Part shown: piece after piece, positions 26,696 through 35,506 of the stretch | Layout of the letters: the number at the start of each line of letters is the position of its first letter | Numbering within the stretch: the first letter of the stretch is position 1 | Source: Mannheimia granulomatis | GTDB taxonomy: Bacteria; Pseudomonadota; Gammaproteobacteria; Enterobacterales; Pasteurellaceae | Reading direction: 5' to 3' | Assembly: GCF_013377255.1 (NCBI RefSeq) | Contig: NZ_CP016614.1 | Coordinates: forward strand, 2,246,001-2,310,000 | Length of the DNA: 64,000 nt | Made by a program: the position numbers and the translations under genes | Notes under the pieces: model-generated | The model's database searches: none | What the model was told of the DNA's origin: nothing | What the model saw: only the letters and a program-made list of their open reading frames with translations

Positions 26696-28579
26696 TTATG
26701 ATTTATTAAGTAATACTTTAATCAACGGTTCATTTTGATAAATGTGAGGCTCTTGCGATGCAATGACATCTAAATAATCATCGGTGTTTGCAATAATTAC
26801 GGGGGTAATAGTGCTAAAACCTGCTGTTTTAATCGCCTCAATATCAAATGTTCCCAATAATTGCCCCACCTGAATTCTGTCACCATCTTTAACGAAAGAC
26901 TCAAAATGTTTGCCATTGAGCTGTACTGTATCCATACCAATATGAATGAGGATTTCTAAACCATCATCTGAAACAATGTTATAAGCATGCTTAGTTGGAA
27001 ACACAGAGCTGATTGTGCCGTTTACAGGAGAGAGCAGTTCACCTTTGGTTGGCTCGATAGCGACTCCTTTGCCTAATGCTTCGGAGGCAAACATTTGATC
27101 TTGAATATCTGCTAATTTATGAAGATTACCTTCCAATGGGCTGACTAAGTTAAATGTGGCAAGTGGAATTGTGGAAACCTGAACATTATTGTTTTTTTCC
27201 GATTGTGTTGACACATTGGCTGTTTGTTGTGGCAACATTGCATCACTATACCCGAACAAGTAAGTGAGTATTCCCGCTACAATAAAGGCAACAATCATTC
27301 CCACTGTATACATCACTATATTTGAACCCTCACCGATAATAACCGGATAGAGCAGTAAGCCTGAGAAACCGAAGGCAAACATCTTTGTACCGCCCCAACC
27401 AATAATTGCACCACCGACAGCACCGCCTAACACACCGTATACAAACGGCTTTTTAAAGCGTAAGGTAATACCATAAATCAGAGGCTCGGTAATACCAAGC
27501 ACGCCACTAAATGTGGTTGAACCGGCAAGTGATTTGATCTCTTTATTGCGTGATTTTAGAAATACCGCAAAAGTTGCGCCGGCTTGTCCTAATACTGCAG
27601 CAGCAGTCAATGGGCCAATTAAATCAAACCCGACAACCGCCATATTGTTGATCATAATCGGCACAATGCTCCAATGGATGCCAAAGATCACCAATACTTG
27701 CCATAATGCTCCTACGACAAGCCCTGTTGCAATTGGGCTGGCTTCGTACAACCAAGCTAATACTGAGGCAATGCCGTGTCCGATAGCTCCTCCGATAGGG
27801 CCGATAACTGCGAAGGTAAGCGGGATAACAACAAGCAAGGTACAAGCCGGTGCAAAGAAATTACGAACAGATTCGTGCCAAAGGTTTTCAAAAAAACGTT
27901 GAATATAAGACTGAGCCCACACTGCAATTAAAATGGGAATAACACTGTAGGTGTAAGTCATCGTAGCCAATTCAAAACCCAAAAAATCTAACGGTTTGCC
28001 ACTTGAGCTTATCTCAACAACACTCGGATAAACTAAAGCCGCCGCAACAGCAACCGCAATATAAGGACTGGCTTTCACTTTGGCGGCACAAGTAATAGCA
28101 AGTAAAATCGGTAAGAAATAGAAAGTTGAACTGGCTGCTGCATCAAGTATGGTAAATGTGCCGGAAGCCGGATCCAATAAGCCGGAAACTTGTAAAATCG
28201 CAATCAGACCTTTTAAAATACCGGCTCCTGCCATCACGCCAATAAGCGGTGTAAATGAGCCGGCTAGAAAATCAATACCTCGATTAAGCAACGATGGTTT
28301 AGGTAAATCAGCCTCATCACCTGCTTGAATATTGGCAATCTTCATTATTTCCGCATAAACTTTCGGTACATTATTACCAATGACAATCTGAAACTGCCCA
28401 CCACTTTCCACCACACTGATAACCCCAGAGGTTTGCTCTAAAAGTGCTTTATCTGCGCTAGCCTGATTTTTCAACACAAAGCGTAAACGGGTTGCACAGT
28501 GTACTAATGAATGGATATTTTGTTCTCCACCGATGTGTTGGAGAATATCTTGAGCCAGTTTACTAAAATCTTTAGCCAT
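26696..28579 (-). CDS. bglF: Beta-glucoside PTS transporter subunit EIIBCA
   Basis: 627 residues, close to E. coli BglF (625). Domain order is IIB (phosphocysteine in VHCATRLRFVL, about residue 24), IIC membrane domain (~105-460; GITEPLIYGI is the signature loop) and IIA (phosphohistidine in EILIHIGMDTV). It imports and phosphorylates aryl-beta-glucosides such as salicin or arbutin at C6. AGAGGA lies seven bases before the chosen ATG at 28579; in-frame codons up to 28657 overlap the leader terminator and are not coding. It probably also phosphorylates LicT to control the operon. Confidence 0.94.
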   Translation of the reverse strand: MAKDFSKLAQDILQHIGGEQNIHSLVHCATRLRFVLKNQASADKALLEQTSGVISVVESGGQFQIVIGNNVPKVYAEIMKIANIQAGDEADLPKPSLLNRGIDFLAGSFTPLIGVMAGAGILKGLIAILQVSGLLDPASGTFTILDAAASSTFYFLPILLAITCAAKVKASPYIAVAVAAALVYPSVVEISSSGKPLDFLGFELATMTYTYSVIPILIAVWAQSYIQRFFENLWHESVRNFFAPACTLLVVIPLTFAVIGPIGGAIGHGIASVLAWLYEASPIATGLVVGALWQVLVIFGIHWSIVPIMINNMAVVGFDLIGPLTAAAVLGQAGATFAVFLKSRNKEIKSLAGSTTFSGVLGITEPLIYGITLRFKKPFVYGVLGGAVGGAIIGWGGTKMFAFGFSGLLLYPVIIGEGSNIVMYTVGMIVAFIVAGILTYLFGYSDAMLPQQTANVSTQSEKNNNVQVSTIPLATFNLVSPLEGNLHKLADIQDQMFASEALGKGVAIEPTKGELLSPVNGTISSVFPTKHAYNIVSDDGLEILIHIGMDTVQLNGKHFESFVKDGDRIQVGQLLGTFDIEAIKTAGFSTITPVIIANTDDYLDVIASQEPHIYQNEPLIKVLLNKS

Positions 28580-28610
28580 ACTCATTTCCTCTGCATATTT
28601 CAAGGTTTTA

Positions 28611-28698
28611 AGACAATAAAAAAGCCCAAGCAAGACAGAATACTGAATTGATACCAATACTCTGTCTTGCTTAGGCTTGCCGAATTAACGTAACACCC
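28611..28698 (-). promoter_or_regulatory. RAT antiterminator RNA and leader terminator of the bgl operon
   Basis: On the minus strand GGGTGTTAC(N8)GGCAAGCCTAAG at 28698-28669 matches the BglG/LicT ribonucleic antiterminator consensus (GGATTGTTAC...GGCAAAACCTAA). Its 3' part overlaps the start of a ~24-bp terminator stem (AAGCCTAAGCAAGACAGAGT paired with its complement at 28644-28621), ended by TTTTTTATT. The two structures are mutually exclusive, so LicT binding would open transcription of bglF. Confidence 0.9.
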
Positions 28699-28711
28699 TA
28701 AGTGTTTTAAC

Positions 28712-28780
28712 ATTTGTAAATCTAGCGAAAAATCTCACCGCTTGCAAAAGATAATATTGAAATTTGTGAGCTATATCACA
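28712..28780 (-). promoter_or_regulatory. bgl operon promoter with class I CRP site
   Basis: On the minus strand TTGCAA (28747-28742) and TAGATT (28724-28719) have a 17-base spacer, with a start near 28712. A perfect CRP core TGTGA-GCTATA-TCACA occupies 28765-28780, centred ~60.5 bases upstream, the class I position. An uptake-signal core overlaps the -35 region. The site also lies upstream of the divergent dapD. Confidence 0.82.
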
Positions 28781-28940
28781 GAAATAATGGCATACAGAGC
28801 CAATAATCACACCTCGTCCTCCTCAAAAGCAAGAAACAAATATTATCGTCTTACTTTTTCTAGTGGAAAAAAAATGCGTTCTATGTTAAAAAGTCAGCCA
28901 CATTTCCCTCTAAATTTTTCACTGATTAAGGAACACAACA

Positions 28941-29765
28941 ATGTCTTTACAAGCAATTATTGAAGCGGCATTTGAACGCCGTGCAGAAATTACCCCAAAA
29001 ACCGTAGATGCAGAAACCAAAGCCGCGGTTGAACAAGTTATCGCAGGCTTAGATAACGGTTCTTTGCGTGTAGCTGAGAAAGTAGATGGTGAATGGGTCG
29101 TAAACCAATGGGTGAAAAAAGCCGTATTGCTTTCATTCCGTATCGCAGACAACCAAATCATCGACGGTGCAGAAACCAAATTCTACGACAAAGTGCCGAC
29201 CAAATACGGTAACTACACCGAAGAGCAGTTCAAGGCAGACGGCATCCGTGCTGTGCCGGGTGCGGTGGTGCGTAAAGGTTCTCACATCGAGAAAAACGTG
29301 GTGTTAATGCCATCATTCGTAAACATCGGTGCATACGTTGGCGAAGGCACAATGGTAGATACTTGGGTAACTGTAGGTTCTTGTGCACAAATCGGTAAAA
29401 ACGTTCACTTATCAGGTGGCGTGGGCATTGGTGGTGTATTAGAGCCGCTACAAGCGAACCCGACCATCATCGGTGATAACTGCTTTATCGGCGCACGTTC
29501 TGAAATCGTGGAAGGCGTGATCGTAGAAGATAACTGCGTCATCTCAATGGGCGTGTTTATCGGTCAATCAACCAAAATTTTTGATCGTGAAACCGGCGAA
29601 GTTCACTACGGCCGCGTACCGGCAGGCTCGGTGGTGGTTTCAGGTTCTCTGCCGTCAAAAGACGGTTCACACAACCTTTACTGTGCGGTGATCGTGAAAA
29701 AAGTGGATGAAAAAACACTTAGCAAAGTGGGCTTAAACGACTTACTACGCTCTATCGAAGAGTAA
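28941..29765 (+). CDS. dapD: Tetrahydrodipicolinate N-succinyltransferase
   Basis: 274-residue trimeric enzyme of the lysine/diaminopimelate pathway; it transfers succinyl from succinyl-CoA to tetrahydrodipicolinate. N-terminal helical domain (MSLQAIIEAAFERRAEITP), then left-handed beta-helix hexapeptide repeats (VVLMPSFVNIGAYVGEG, GVGIGGVLEPLQ, IVEDNCVISMGVFIG). Length equals the E. coli enzyme. Single gene with a strong terminator just after it. The lysine pathway's last enzyme, lysA, is also in the window at 55259. Confidence 0.97.
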   Translation: MSLQAIIEAAFERRAEITPKTVDAETKAAVEQVIAGLDNGSLRVAEKVDGEWVVNQWVKKAVLLSFRIADNQIIDGAETKFYDKVPTKYGNYTEEQFKADGIRAVPGAVVRKGSHIEKNVVLMPSFVNIGAYVGEGTMVDTWVTVGSCAQIGKNVHLSGGVGIGGVLEPLQANPTIIGDNCFIGARSEIVEGVIVEDNCVISMGVFIGQSTKIFDRETGEVHYGRVPAGSVVVSGSLPSKDGSHNLYCAVIVKKVDEKTLSKVGLNDLLRSIEE

Positions 29766-29772
29766 TAAGTCC

Positions 29773-29804
29773 TCCCTCACTTTGCAAAAGTGAGGGATTT
29801 TTTT
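29773..29804 (+). terminator. Terminator after dapD
   Basis: TCCCTCACTTT (29773-29783) pairs with AAAGTGAGGGA (29787-29797) and is followed by TTTTTTTT. Confidence 0.92.
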
Positions 29805-29823
29805 ACCGCTTGTAAGGAATTCT

Positions 29824-30282
29824 ATGGCATTTACAATCCGCAAAATGGTAGAACAAGATACCAACCAAGTGTTCCCACTTATGCAAAAACTGGCTGTTTT
29901 CGAGCATTATATCGATTCCTTTGCGATCACTCCCGAAGTTGTGATTGAATCCGGCTTTCGAAAAAGCCCACCTGATTTTTATTGTTTAGTCGCTGAAAAT
30001 AAGTCTAAAATTGTTGGGATGCTGGTCTATTATTTTCTACCCTATACTGCCCAAAATCGTCCTGCCATTTATATGAAAGAGCTTTATGTTGATGAAACAG
30101 CCCGTAATCAAAAAATAGGTGAAGCGTTAATGCAAGCCCTAAAGAATGAAGCTAAAGCAAATAATTGCAGTACGATAAAATGGACCGTTGCACCGTGGAA
30201 TGAAGCCGATATTCGCTTCTATCACCGACTAGGGGCAAAAGAAAATAATGACTGGCTTAATTATGAACTACAAGTTAAATAG
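29824..30282 (+). CDS. GNAT family N-acetyltransferase
   Basis: 152 residues with the GNAT core: MAFTIRKMVEQDTNQVFPLM, the strand IYMKELYVDETARNQKIGEALM (acetyl-CoA pyrophosphate loop R-x-x-K-I-G-x-A) and the C-terminal NEADIRFYHRLGAK. This resembles diamine/spermidine-type small-molecule acetyltransferases. The substrate cannot be told. Followed after six bases by aroQ. Confidence 0.85.
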   Translation: MAFTIRKMVEQDTNQVFPLMQKLAVFEHYIDSFAITPEVVIESGFRKSPPDFYCLVAENKSKIVGMLVYYFLPYTAQNRPAIYMKELYVDETARNQKIGEALMQALKNEAKANNCSTIKWTVAPWNEADIRFYHRLGAKENNDWLNYELQVK

Positions 30283-30288
30283 ATAAAA

Positions 30289-30726
30289 ATGAAAAAAATC
30301 CTCCTTCTTAACGGCCCGAATTTAAATATGTTGGGCAAACGTGAACCTGAAATTTACGGTTCGCAAACCTTAGCGGATATTGAAAAGCATCTAAAACAAT
30401 TAGCAACTAAGCAAAACATTGAGTTAGACTGCTTCCAAGCAAACGGTGAAGAACCGTTAATTAACCGCATTCATCAAGCGTTTCAAAATACCGACTTTAT
30501 TATTATCAACCCCGGAGCATTTACTCACACAAGCATTGCAATTCGTGATGCCCTGTTGTCTGTGTCAATTCCGTTTATCGAAGTGCACCTTTCCAATATT
30601 CACGCTCGTGAACTTTTCCGTCATCACTCTTATTTAAGTGATGTTGCCAAGAGTGTGATTTGCGGTTTAGGAGCAAAAGGCTATGAATACGCGTTGGATT
30701 TTGCTATTTCGCAATTAAAAAAATAA
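30289..30726 (+). CDS. aroQ: 3-dehydroquinate dehydratase, type II
   Basis: 145 residues, type II (dodecameric) enzyme of the shikimate pathway, converting 3-dehydroquinate to 3-dehydroshikimate. Signature start ILLLNGPNLNMLGKREPEIYG contains the catalytic Tyr and flexible-loop Arg; INPGAFTHTSIAIRDAL and EVHLSNIHARELFRHHS complete the active site. Six bases downstream of the GNAT gene and probably cotranscribed. Confidence 0.97.
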   Translation: MKKILLLNGPNLNMLGKREPEIYGSQTLADIEKHLKQLATKQNIELDCFQANGEEPLINRIHQAFQNTDFIIINPGAFTHTSIAIRDALLSVSIPFIEVHLSNIHARELFRHHSYLSDVAKSVICGLGAKGYEYALDFAISQLKK

Positions 30727-30740
30727 AATAAGGTCACAAA

Positions 30741-31523
30741 ATGGCAGTTAAACACGAAAAAATTATCATACTCTGTAATGGTCTTTTCCGATTACTTGGA
30801 AATATCGTAAAAATCTCAAGCTATCCATTTCATGCTTTATTCTCCAAAAAACGATTTACGATTCCTGAGTATAGCCCGGCAAAAATACAATCAAGCAAAC
30901 AAACCAAAATTACTAAAACGATTTGGCAGACTAACTATTCAAATAAAGTCACACTACCAATGTATGCAAATTATCTGTTTAATCGTCTGATGTCATTAAG
31001 TTACGATTATCGCTATGTAAGCACTGAAGAGCGAGAAGCTTATATTAAAGCCAATGCAGATGAGCGTACTTTTAATGCTTATAGTAAATTAACGGATGGT
31101 GCCGCTCAGGCAGATTTCTGGCGAATTTTCACCTTATTGAAAGAAGGTGGAATTTATATTGATATTGATGGTCATCTTGTTTACCCACTATCACAAATTA
31201 TCAATGAACATGACAGCGAAGTATTAATTAAACGCCGTGATAGATATACTAACTTTTTCATCGCCAGTGAAAAAGATAACTGGATTTTAAAAGATACCTT
31301 AGAGTTAATTATCAGTAATATCGAAAACCGCCGCATTGAAGGTGGTGTATTTACAATGACTGGGCCGGAAACATTAAATCACGTTATTGGTGATAAAGCG
31401 GTAAATTACCGCCGTGATAAAGTGACATGTGCTCAAGGTACATTTACAAATGAATATTTCCAATATATTGATAAACCGGGCAGTAAGTGGAATTACAAGA
31501 AAAACGAAGAGTTACTTAAATAG
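30741..31523 (+). CDS. Glycosyltransferase family 32-like protein
   Basis: 260 residues. The region KTIWQTNYSNKVTLP resembles the start of GT32 (OCH1-type) domains. The DxD-like catalytic motif sits in GGIYIDIDGHLVYPL (about residues 135-149), preceded by AAQADFWRIFTLLKEGG. An N-terminal stretch of ~50 residues precedes the domain. Such enzymes transfer hexoses to surface glycans; linkage to lipooligosaccharide or capsule synthesis is inferred, since no other glycan genes are nearby. It lies 14 bases after aroQ. Confidence 0.8.
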   Translation: MAVKHEKIIILCNGLFRLLGNIVKISSYPFHALFSKKRFTIPEYSPAKIQSSKQTKITKTIWQTNYSNKVTLPMYANYLFNRLMSLSYDYRYVSTEEREAYIKANADERTFNAYSKLTDGAAQADFWRIFTLLKEGGIYIDIDGHLVYPLSQIINEHDSEVLIKRRDRYTNFFIASEKDNWILKDTLELIISNIENRRIEGGVFTMTGPETLNHVIGDKAVNYRRDKVTCAQGTFTNEYFQYIDKPGSKWNYKKNEELLK

Positions 31524-31527
31524 TCTT

Positions 31528-31573
31528 ACAAGCGGTTACTTTTTGCAAAAATTTTGCTGTTTTTAACCGCTTG
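31528..31573. repeat. Inverted uptake-signal pair after the glycosyltransferase gene
   Basis: ACAAGCGGTT (31528-31537) and AACCGCTTG (31565-31573) enclose TTTTTGCAAAAATTTTGC. The pair can form a hairpin just after the stop codon and may end that transcript. Confidence 0.7.
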
Positions 31574-31654
31574 CTCTTTTCAAATTTATTATTCCATCCA
31601 ACTGGTACGATGAATGCAAAAATCATCCATTTTCGCCAAATTTCTCAGATTTTA

Positions 31655-31745
31655 TTCGCAAAATTCGCGAAATTCAGGTATTCTACGCACAGAATTTTTA
31701 ACTCTGCATTTTATTATTTAAGATAAAATGCAGGGTTCTATTTTT
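31655..31745 (+). promoter_or_regulatory. accB promoter and leader hairpin
   Basis: TTCGCA (31655-31660) and TATTCT (31679-31684) with an 18-base spacer give a possible promoter. Shortly after the predicted start, CTGCATTTTAT (31704-31714) pairs with ATAAAATGCAG (31723-31733), followed by T-rich TTCTATTTTTATTTT. The hairpin could be an attenuator in the accBC leader, or simply a terminator for read-through from upstream. Confidence 0.5.
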
Positions 31746-31771
31746 ATTTTAATCACATACGGAATCTTATT

Positions 31772-32233
31772 ATGGATATTCGCAAAATCAAAAAACTTAT
31801 TGAATTAGTTGAAGAGTCAGGCATTACCGAATTAGAGGTATCTGAAGAAGAAGGCACTGTACGCATTAGCCGTGCTGCGCCTGTAGCTGCACCTGCTGCA
31901 ATTCAATATGCGGCGGCACCTGTGGTTGCCCCTACACCTGTTGCTCAAGCTGCTGCACCTGCAGCAACCCCGACTGTAGAACCGAAAGCTGAAATTAGCG
32001 GTCATGCTGTACGTTCTCCAATGGTAGGTACTTTCTATCGTAGCCCAAGCCCGGATGCAAAACCGTTTGTTGAAGTTGGACAAACAGTAAAAATCGGTGA
32101 TGCATTATGTATCGTTGAAGCGATGAAAATGATGAACCGCATTGAATCAGACAAAGCCGGTGTGGTAAAAGAAATTTTAATTAATGATGGTGAACCGGTA
32201 GAGTTTGACCAAAAATTATTCATCATCGAATAA
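31772..32233 (+). CDS. accB: Acetyl-CoA carboxylase biotin carboxyl carrier protein
   Basis: 153 residues. N-terminal AccB/AccC-interaction part (MDIRKIKKLIELVEESGITE), a mobile Ala/Pro-rich linker (~50-75) and a biotinyl domain with the biotin-accepting lysine in EAMKMMNRIE. It carries carboxybiotin between AccC and the carboxyltransferase in fatty-acid synthesis. Followed 72 bases later by accC, with a hairpin (32245-32270) in the gap. Confidence 0.97.
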   Translation: MDIRKIKKLIELVEESGITELEVSEEEGTVRISRAAPVAAPAAIQYAAAPVVAPTPVAQAAAPAATPTVEPKAEISGHAVRSPMVGTFYRSPSPDAKPFVEVGQTVKIGDALCIVEAMKMMNRIESDKAGVVKEILINDGEPVEFDQKLFIIE

Positions 32234-32244
32234 TCTCCGCTTTC

Positions 32245-32270
32245 TGCCCTTATTTATTGGAATAAGGGCA
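32245..32270 (+). promoter_or_regulatory. Hairpin between accB and accC
   Basis: TGCCCTTATT (32245-32254) pairs perfectly with AATAAGGGCA (32261-32270). There is no T-run, so it is more likely an RNA processing or stability element than a terminator. Confidence 0.5.
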
Positions 32271-32305
32271 GATATTCAACCAATTCATTTCAAGGGAATC
32301 TCCCA

Positions 32306-33649
32306 ATGTTAGAAAAAGTTGTTATTGCAAACCGTGGCGAAATTGCCTTACGAATCTTACGTGCCTGTAAAGAATTAGGTATTAAAACGGTTGCCGTCCA
32401 CTCAACTGCAGACCGTGAATTAAAACATGTGTTACTGGCTGACGAAACGGTATGTATCGGGCCGGCACCATCTGTAAAAAGTTACTTAAATATCCCGATG
32501 ATTATCGCTGCAGCAGAAGTAACTAATGCCGATGCTATCCACCCTGGCTATGGTTTCTTATCTGAAAATGCTAATTTTGCAGAACAAGTTGAAAAATCAG
32601 GCTTTGTTTTTATCGGTCCAACTGCAGATGTTATCCGCTTAATGGGTGATAAAGTATCTGCAATTAATGCGATGAAAAAAGCCGGTGTACCTTGTGTACC
32701 AGGTTCTGATGGCCCTGTCGGCAATGATCCGAAGGAAAATAAAGAAATTGCAAAACGCATCGGCTACCCTGTGATTATTAAAGCCTCAGGTGGTGGTGGC
32801 GGTCGTGGTATGCGTGTAGTTCATCAAGAGAAAGACTTGGAAGAATCTATCGCAATGACTAAGGCTGAAGCTAAAGCAGCATTTAATAACGATATGGTTT
32901 ATATGGAGAAATATTTGGAAAATCCACGCCATATCGAGATCCAAGTATTAGCCGACACTCACGGTAATGCAGTTTATTTGGCGGAACGTGATTGCTCAAT
33001 GCAACGCCGCCACCAAAAAGTGGTGGAAGAAGCACCAGCACCGGGTATTACGGAAGAATTACGTAAATTCATCGGTGAACGTTGTGCAAATGCTTGCCGT
33101 GAAATCGGCTATCGTGGTGCCGGTACCTTTGAGTTCTTATACGAAAACGGCGAGTTCTATTTTATTGAAATGAATACTCGCTTACAAGTAGAGCACCCGG
33201 TTACAGAAATGATTACCGGCGTGGATTTAGTCAAAGAGCAACTACGTGTAGCTGCAGGTTTACCACTTTCTATCAAGCAAGAAGATATTAAAGTGAAAGG
33301 CCATGCAATTGAGTGCCGTATCAATGCGGAAGATCCTAATACATTCTTACCTTCACCGGGTAAAATTACACGTTTACACGTACCGGGCGGTTTAGGCGTC
33401 CGTTGGGATTCACATATTTACTCAGGTTATAGCGTACCGCCACACTATGACTCAATGATCGGTAAATTAATCACTTTTGCGGAAGATCGTAGCATTGCTA
33501 TTAGCCGTATGGAAAATGCGTTATCTGAAACGATTGTAGACGGAATCAAAACCAATATTCCTTTACACAAACAGATTCTTTCAGATAAAGAGTTCCGTAA
33601 AGGCGGCACTAATATTCACTATCTCGAGAAGAAACTTGGATTAAAATAA
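32306..33649 (+). CDS. accC: Biotin carboxylase, acetyl-CoA carboxylase subunit
   Basis: 447 residues (E. coli 449), an ATP-grasp enzyme that carboxylates the biotin on AccB. N-terminal MLEKVVIANRGEIALRILRA, ATP-binding glycine loop IIKASGGGGGRGMR, and active-site FIEMNTRLQVEHPVTEM. Second gene of accBC with a strong terminator 13 bases after the stop. Confidence 0.98.
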   Translation: MLEKVVIANRGEIALRILRACKELGIKTVAVHSTADRELKHVLLADETVCIGPAPSVKSYLNIPMIIAAAEVTNADAIHPGYGFLSENANFAEQVEKSGFVFIGPTADVIRLMGDKVSAINAMKKAGVPCVPGSDGPVGNDPKENKEIAKRIGYPVIIKASGGGGGRGMRVVHQEKDLEESIAMTKAEAKAAFNNDMVYMEKYLENPRHIEIQVLADTHGNAVYLAERDCSMQRRHQKVVEEAPAPGITEELRKFIGERCANACREIGYRGAGTFEFLYENGEFYFIEMNTRLQVEHPVTEMITGVDLVKEQLRVAAGLPLSIKQEDIKVKGHAIECRINAEDPNTFLPSPGKITRLHVPGGLGVRWDSHIYSGYSVPPHYDSMIGKLITFAEDRSIAISRMENALSETIVDGIKTNIPLHKQILSDKEFRKGGTNIHYLEKKLGLK

Positions 33650-33662
33650 TCTATTTCAGACT

Positions 33663-33691
33663 AAGGCGAACAAAATGTTCGCCTTTTTTAT
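33663..33691 (+). terminator. Terminator after accC
   Basis: AAGGCGAACA (33663-33672) pairs with TGTTCGCCTT (33676-33685) around AAA, then TTTTTA. Confidence 0.92.
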
Positions 33692-33807
33692 ATTTTTTGC
33701 CGCAAAATTTGAACTATGTCGCTAAATTCAAAAAATGTTTAAGGCTCCAAGGCATTTCTCAGGTAGAATAGTAAATTAACAAAATAAAACCATCACAAGG
33801 AGCATCT

Positions 33808-35004
33808 ATGAACATTCCATTCTGCTTACCTGAAAACATCAGCCCCGAAACATTTTTACGAGAATATTGGCAAAAACGCCCATTGCTTATCCGTAATGGT
33901 TTACCGCAAATTGTCGGTCTATTTGAGCCGGAAGATATTATGGAACTAGCATTGGAAGAGGAAGTTACTGCTCGTTTAATTCAATGTAAGAATGATAACT
34001 GGTCTGTTAAAAGTAGCCCACTTGCAGAGGAAGATCTCCAAAAATTACCGGAACAATGGTCTATTATGGTGCAAAATCTTGAACAATGGTCACCTGAATT
34101 AGGCGAATTATGGCAAGCCTTTGGTTTTATTCCGCAGTGGCAGCGAGATGATATTATGGTTTCTTGCTCTCCATTAGGGGGAACAGTGGGAAAACATTAT
34201 GATGAATATGATGTTTTCCTCGTGCAAGGCTACGGCCAACGCCGTTGGCAGCTCGGCAAATGGTGCGATCCTAGCACAGAATTTAAACCAAACCAGCCTA
34301 TCCGCATCTTTGATGATATGGGTGAGTTAGTGCTGGATGAAGTGATGAATCCGGGTGATGTGCTCTATGTTCCTTCTCGTATGGCTCATTATGGCGTATC
34401 AGAAAGCAACCAAGGGCTTACCTTCTCCTTTGGACTACGTTATCCAAATGCGACAGATTTATTGGAAAATATCTGTAAAACAATTGAGCAACAATCTGAA
34501 ATTATCAACACTGCAGAGTTTCAGCTCCCATTCCGCCTAAGCCCGGACGAGCAGCCGAATGCCTTATTAGATCCTAAAATGGTTAAAGAGTTGAAACACC
34601 AACTTATTGATTTGCTACAAAACTCCGAGCAGTTTGATGATATATTCACTCATAGCGTCGCAACAGCAGCAAGTGCTCGCCGTTATGAACTACTGCAAAC
34701 TGATAACGAATATTATCCGGACGAAGTCCAGCAAGTACTGGAAGAAGGCGGTTGGTTACAACAAGATGCAAACGTGAAAATTCTCTACACTGAGAATCCG
34801 CAACGTCTTTATGTGAACGGTGAATGGATTGATGAACTCAACGAGGCAGAAATGGCGTTGTTAATCCGTATCGCCAATGGCGACTCAATTTCGTGGAATA
34901 AACTTGCTTCTAAAGTGTTAGATCAGGCGGAATTAGAGCTTATGCTAGATACCATCTGCGACTGGCTAGACAGCGGCTGGATCATTTTGTCTGAAGCGGA
35001 ATAA
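33808..35004 (+). CDS. roxA: 50S ribosomal protein L16 arginine 3-hydroxylase
   Basis: 398-residue JmjC-type 2-oxoglutarate/Fe(II) oxygenase (YcfD/RoxA). N-terminal FLREYWQKRPLLIRNGLP, iron-binding H-x-D in GKHYDEYDVFLVQ (about residues 128-140), distal His in VPSRMAHYGVS, and a C-terminal dimerisation/winged-helix part. It hydroxylates an arginine of L16, which is encoded here at 47695-48105. Single gene with AAGGAG upstream. Confidence 0.93.
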   Translation: MNIPFCLPENISPETFLREYWQKRPLLIRNGLPQIVGLFEPEDIMELALEEEVTARLIQCKNDNWSVKSSPLAEEDLQKLPEQWSIMVQNLEQWSPELGELWQAFGFIPQWQRDDIMVSCSPLGGTVGKHYDEYDVFLVQGYGQRRWQLGKWCDPSTEFKPNQPIRIFDDMGELVLDEVMNPGDVLYVPSRMAHYGVSESNQGLTFSFGLRYPNATDLLENICKTIEQQSEIINTAEFQLPFRLSPDEQPNALLDPKMVKELKHQLIDLLQNSEQFDDIFTHSVATAASARRYELLQTDNEYYPDEVQQVLEEGGWLQQDANVKILYTENPQRLYVNGEWIDELNEAEMALLIRIANGDSISWNKLASKVLDQAELELMLDTICDWLDSGWIILSEAE

Positions 35005-35019
35005 TCACTAACACCTTTT

Positions 35020-35064
35020 ACAAGCGGTCAAATTTACAAATATTTTTGCAAATTTAACCGCTTG
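35020..35064. repeat. Inverted uptake-signal pair between roxA and the MazG-like gene
   Basis: ACAAGCGGTC (35020-35029), an internal TTTTTGCAAA and AACCGCTTG (35056-35064). The arms pair, and the element fills most of the spacer. This is a full-length example of the extended uptake signal. Confidence 0.75.
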
Positions 35065-35089
35065 CTCGTTTTTCTATTAGGAACAAAAA

Positions 35090-35422
35090 ATGCAAATCGA
35101 ACAATATCAACAATGGGTTCGGGAATTTTATCAACAACAAGGTTGGTATGAACGTAATCCTTTTATGAGAATGACCTATCTCACCGAAGAAATCGGCGAG
35201 GTTGCCTGTGCGGTGAGAGCTATTGAAATCGGGCGTGAACGACCGGATGAAACGGAAGCATCACAAAAGCAAAAGCGGGATAATTTAATTGAAGAGCTAG
35301 GCGATGTGATGGACAATCTATTCGTTCTGGCAGACAGGTACGGCATCTCAATGACAGAAGTGATAGAACGCCATCAAACCAAATTTGAAGATCGCTATTT
35401 GCAAAAAAATCACGAAAAATAA
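35090..35422 (+). CDS. MazG-like nucleotide pyrophosphohydrolase
   Basis: 110-residue all-alpha NTP-PPase. The metal-binding pattern EEIGEVACAVR...EELGDVMDNLFVLAD supplies the E-x3-E and E-x2-D ligands of MazG-type enzymes, which hydrolyse (d)NTPs to monophosphates, often as house-cleaning. It is a single-domain protein, shorter than classical MazG. Substrate unknown. It ends in the gap convergent with rplS. Confidence 0.87.
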   Translation: MQIEQYQQWVREFYQQQGWYERNPFMRMTYLTEEIGEVACAVRAIEIGRERPDETEASQKQKRDNLIEELGDVMDNLFVLADRYGISMTEVIERHQTKFEDRYLQKNHEK

Positions 35423-35448
35423 CCGCTTGCCAGATCATTTTATAAGAA

Positions 35449-35475
35449 AAAAGCCTTGGTCTTCCCAAGGCTTTT
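35449..35475. terminator. Bidirectional terminator between the MazG-like gene and rplS
   Basis: AAAAGCCTTGG (35449-35459) pairs with CCAAGGCTTTT (35465-35475); A-tract on the left and T-tract on the right serve both strands. Confidence 0.9.
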
Positions 35476-35506
35476 ATGCATATCAGCTAAGCTATTCTGC
35501 AACCAA

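Noticed and set aside
31832..32083. Minus-strand open frame within accB
   Set aside because: It is the complement of the Ala/Pro-rich linker and is low in complexity; accB on the plus strand is certain.
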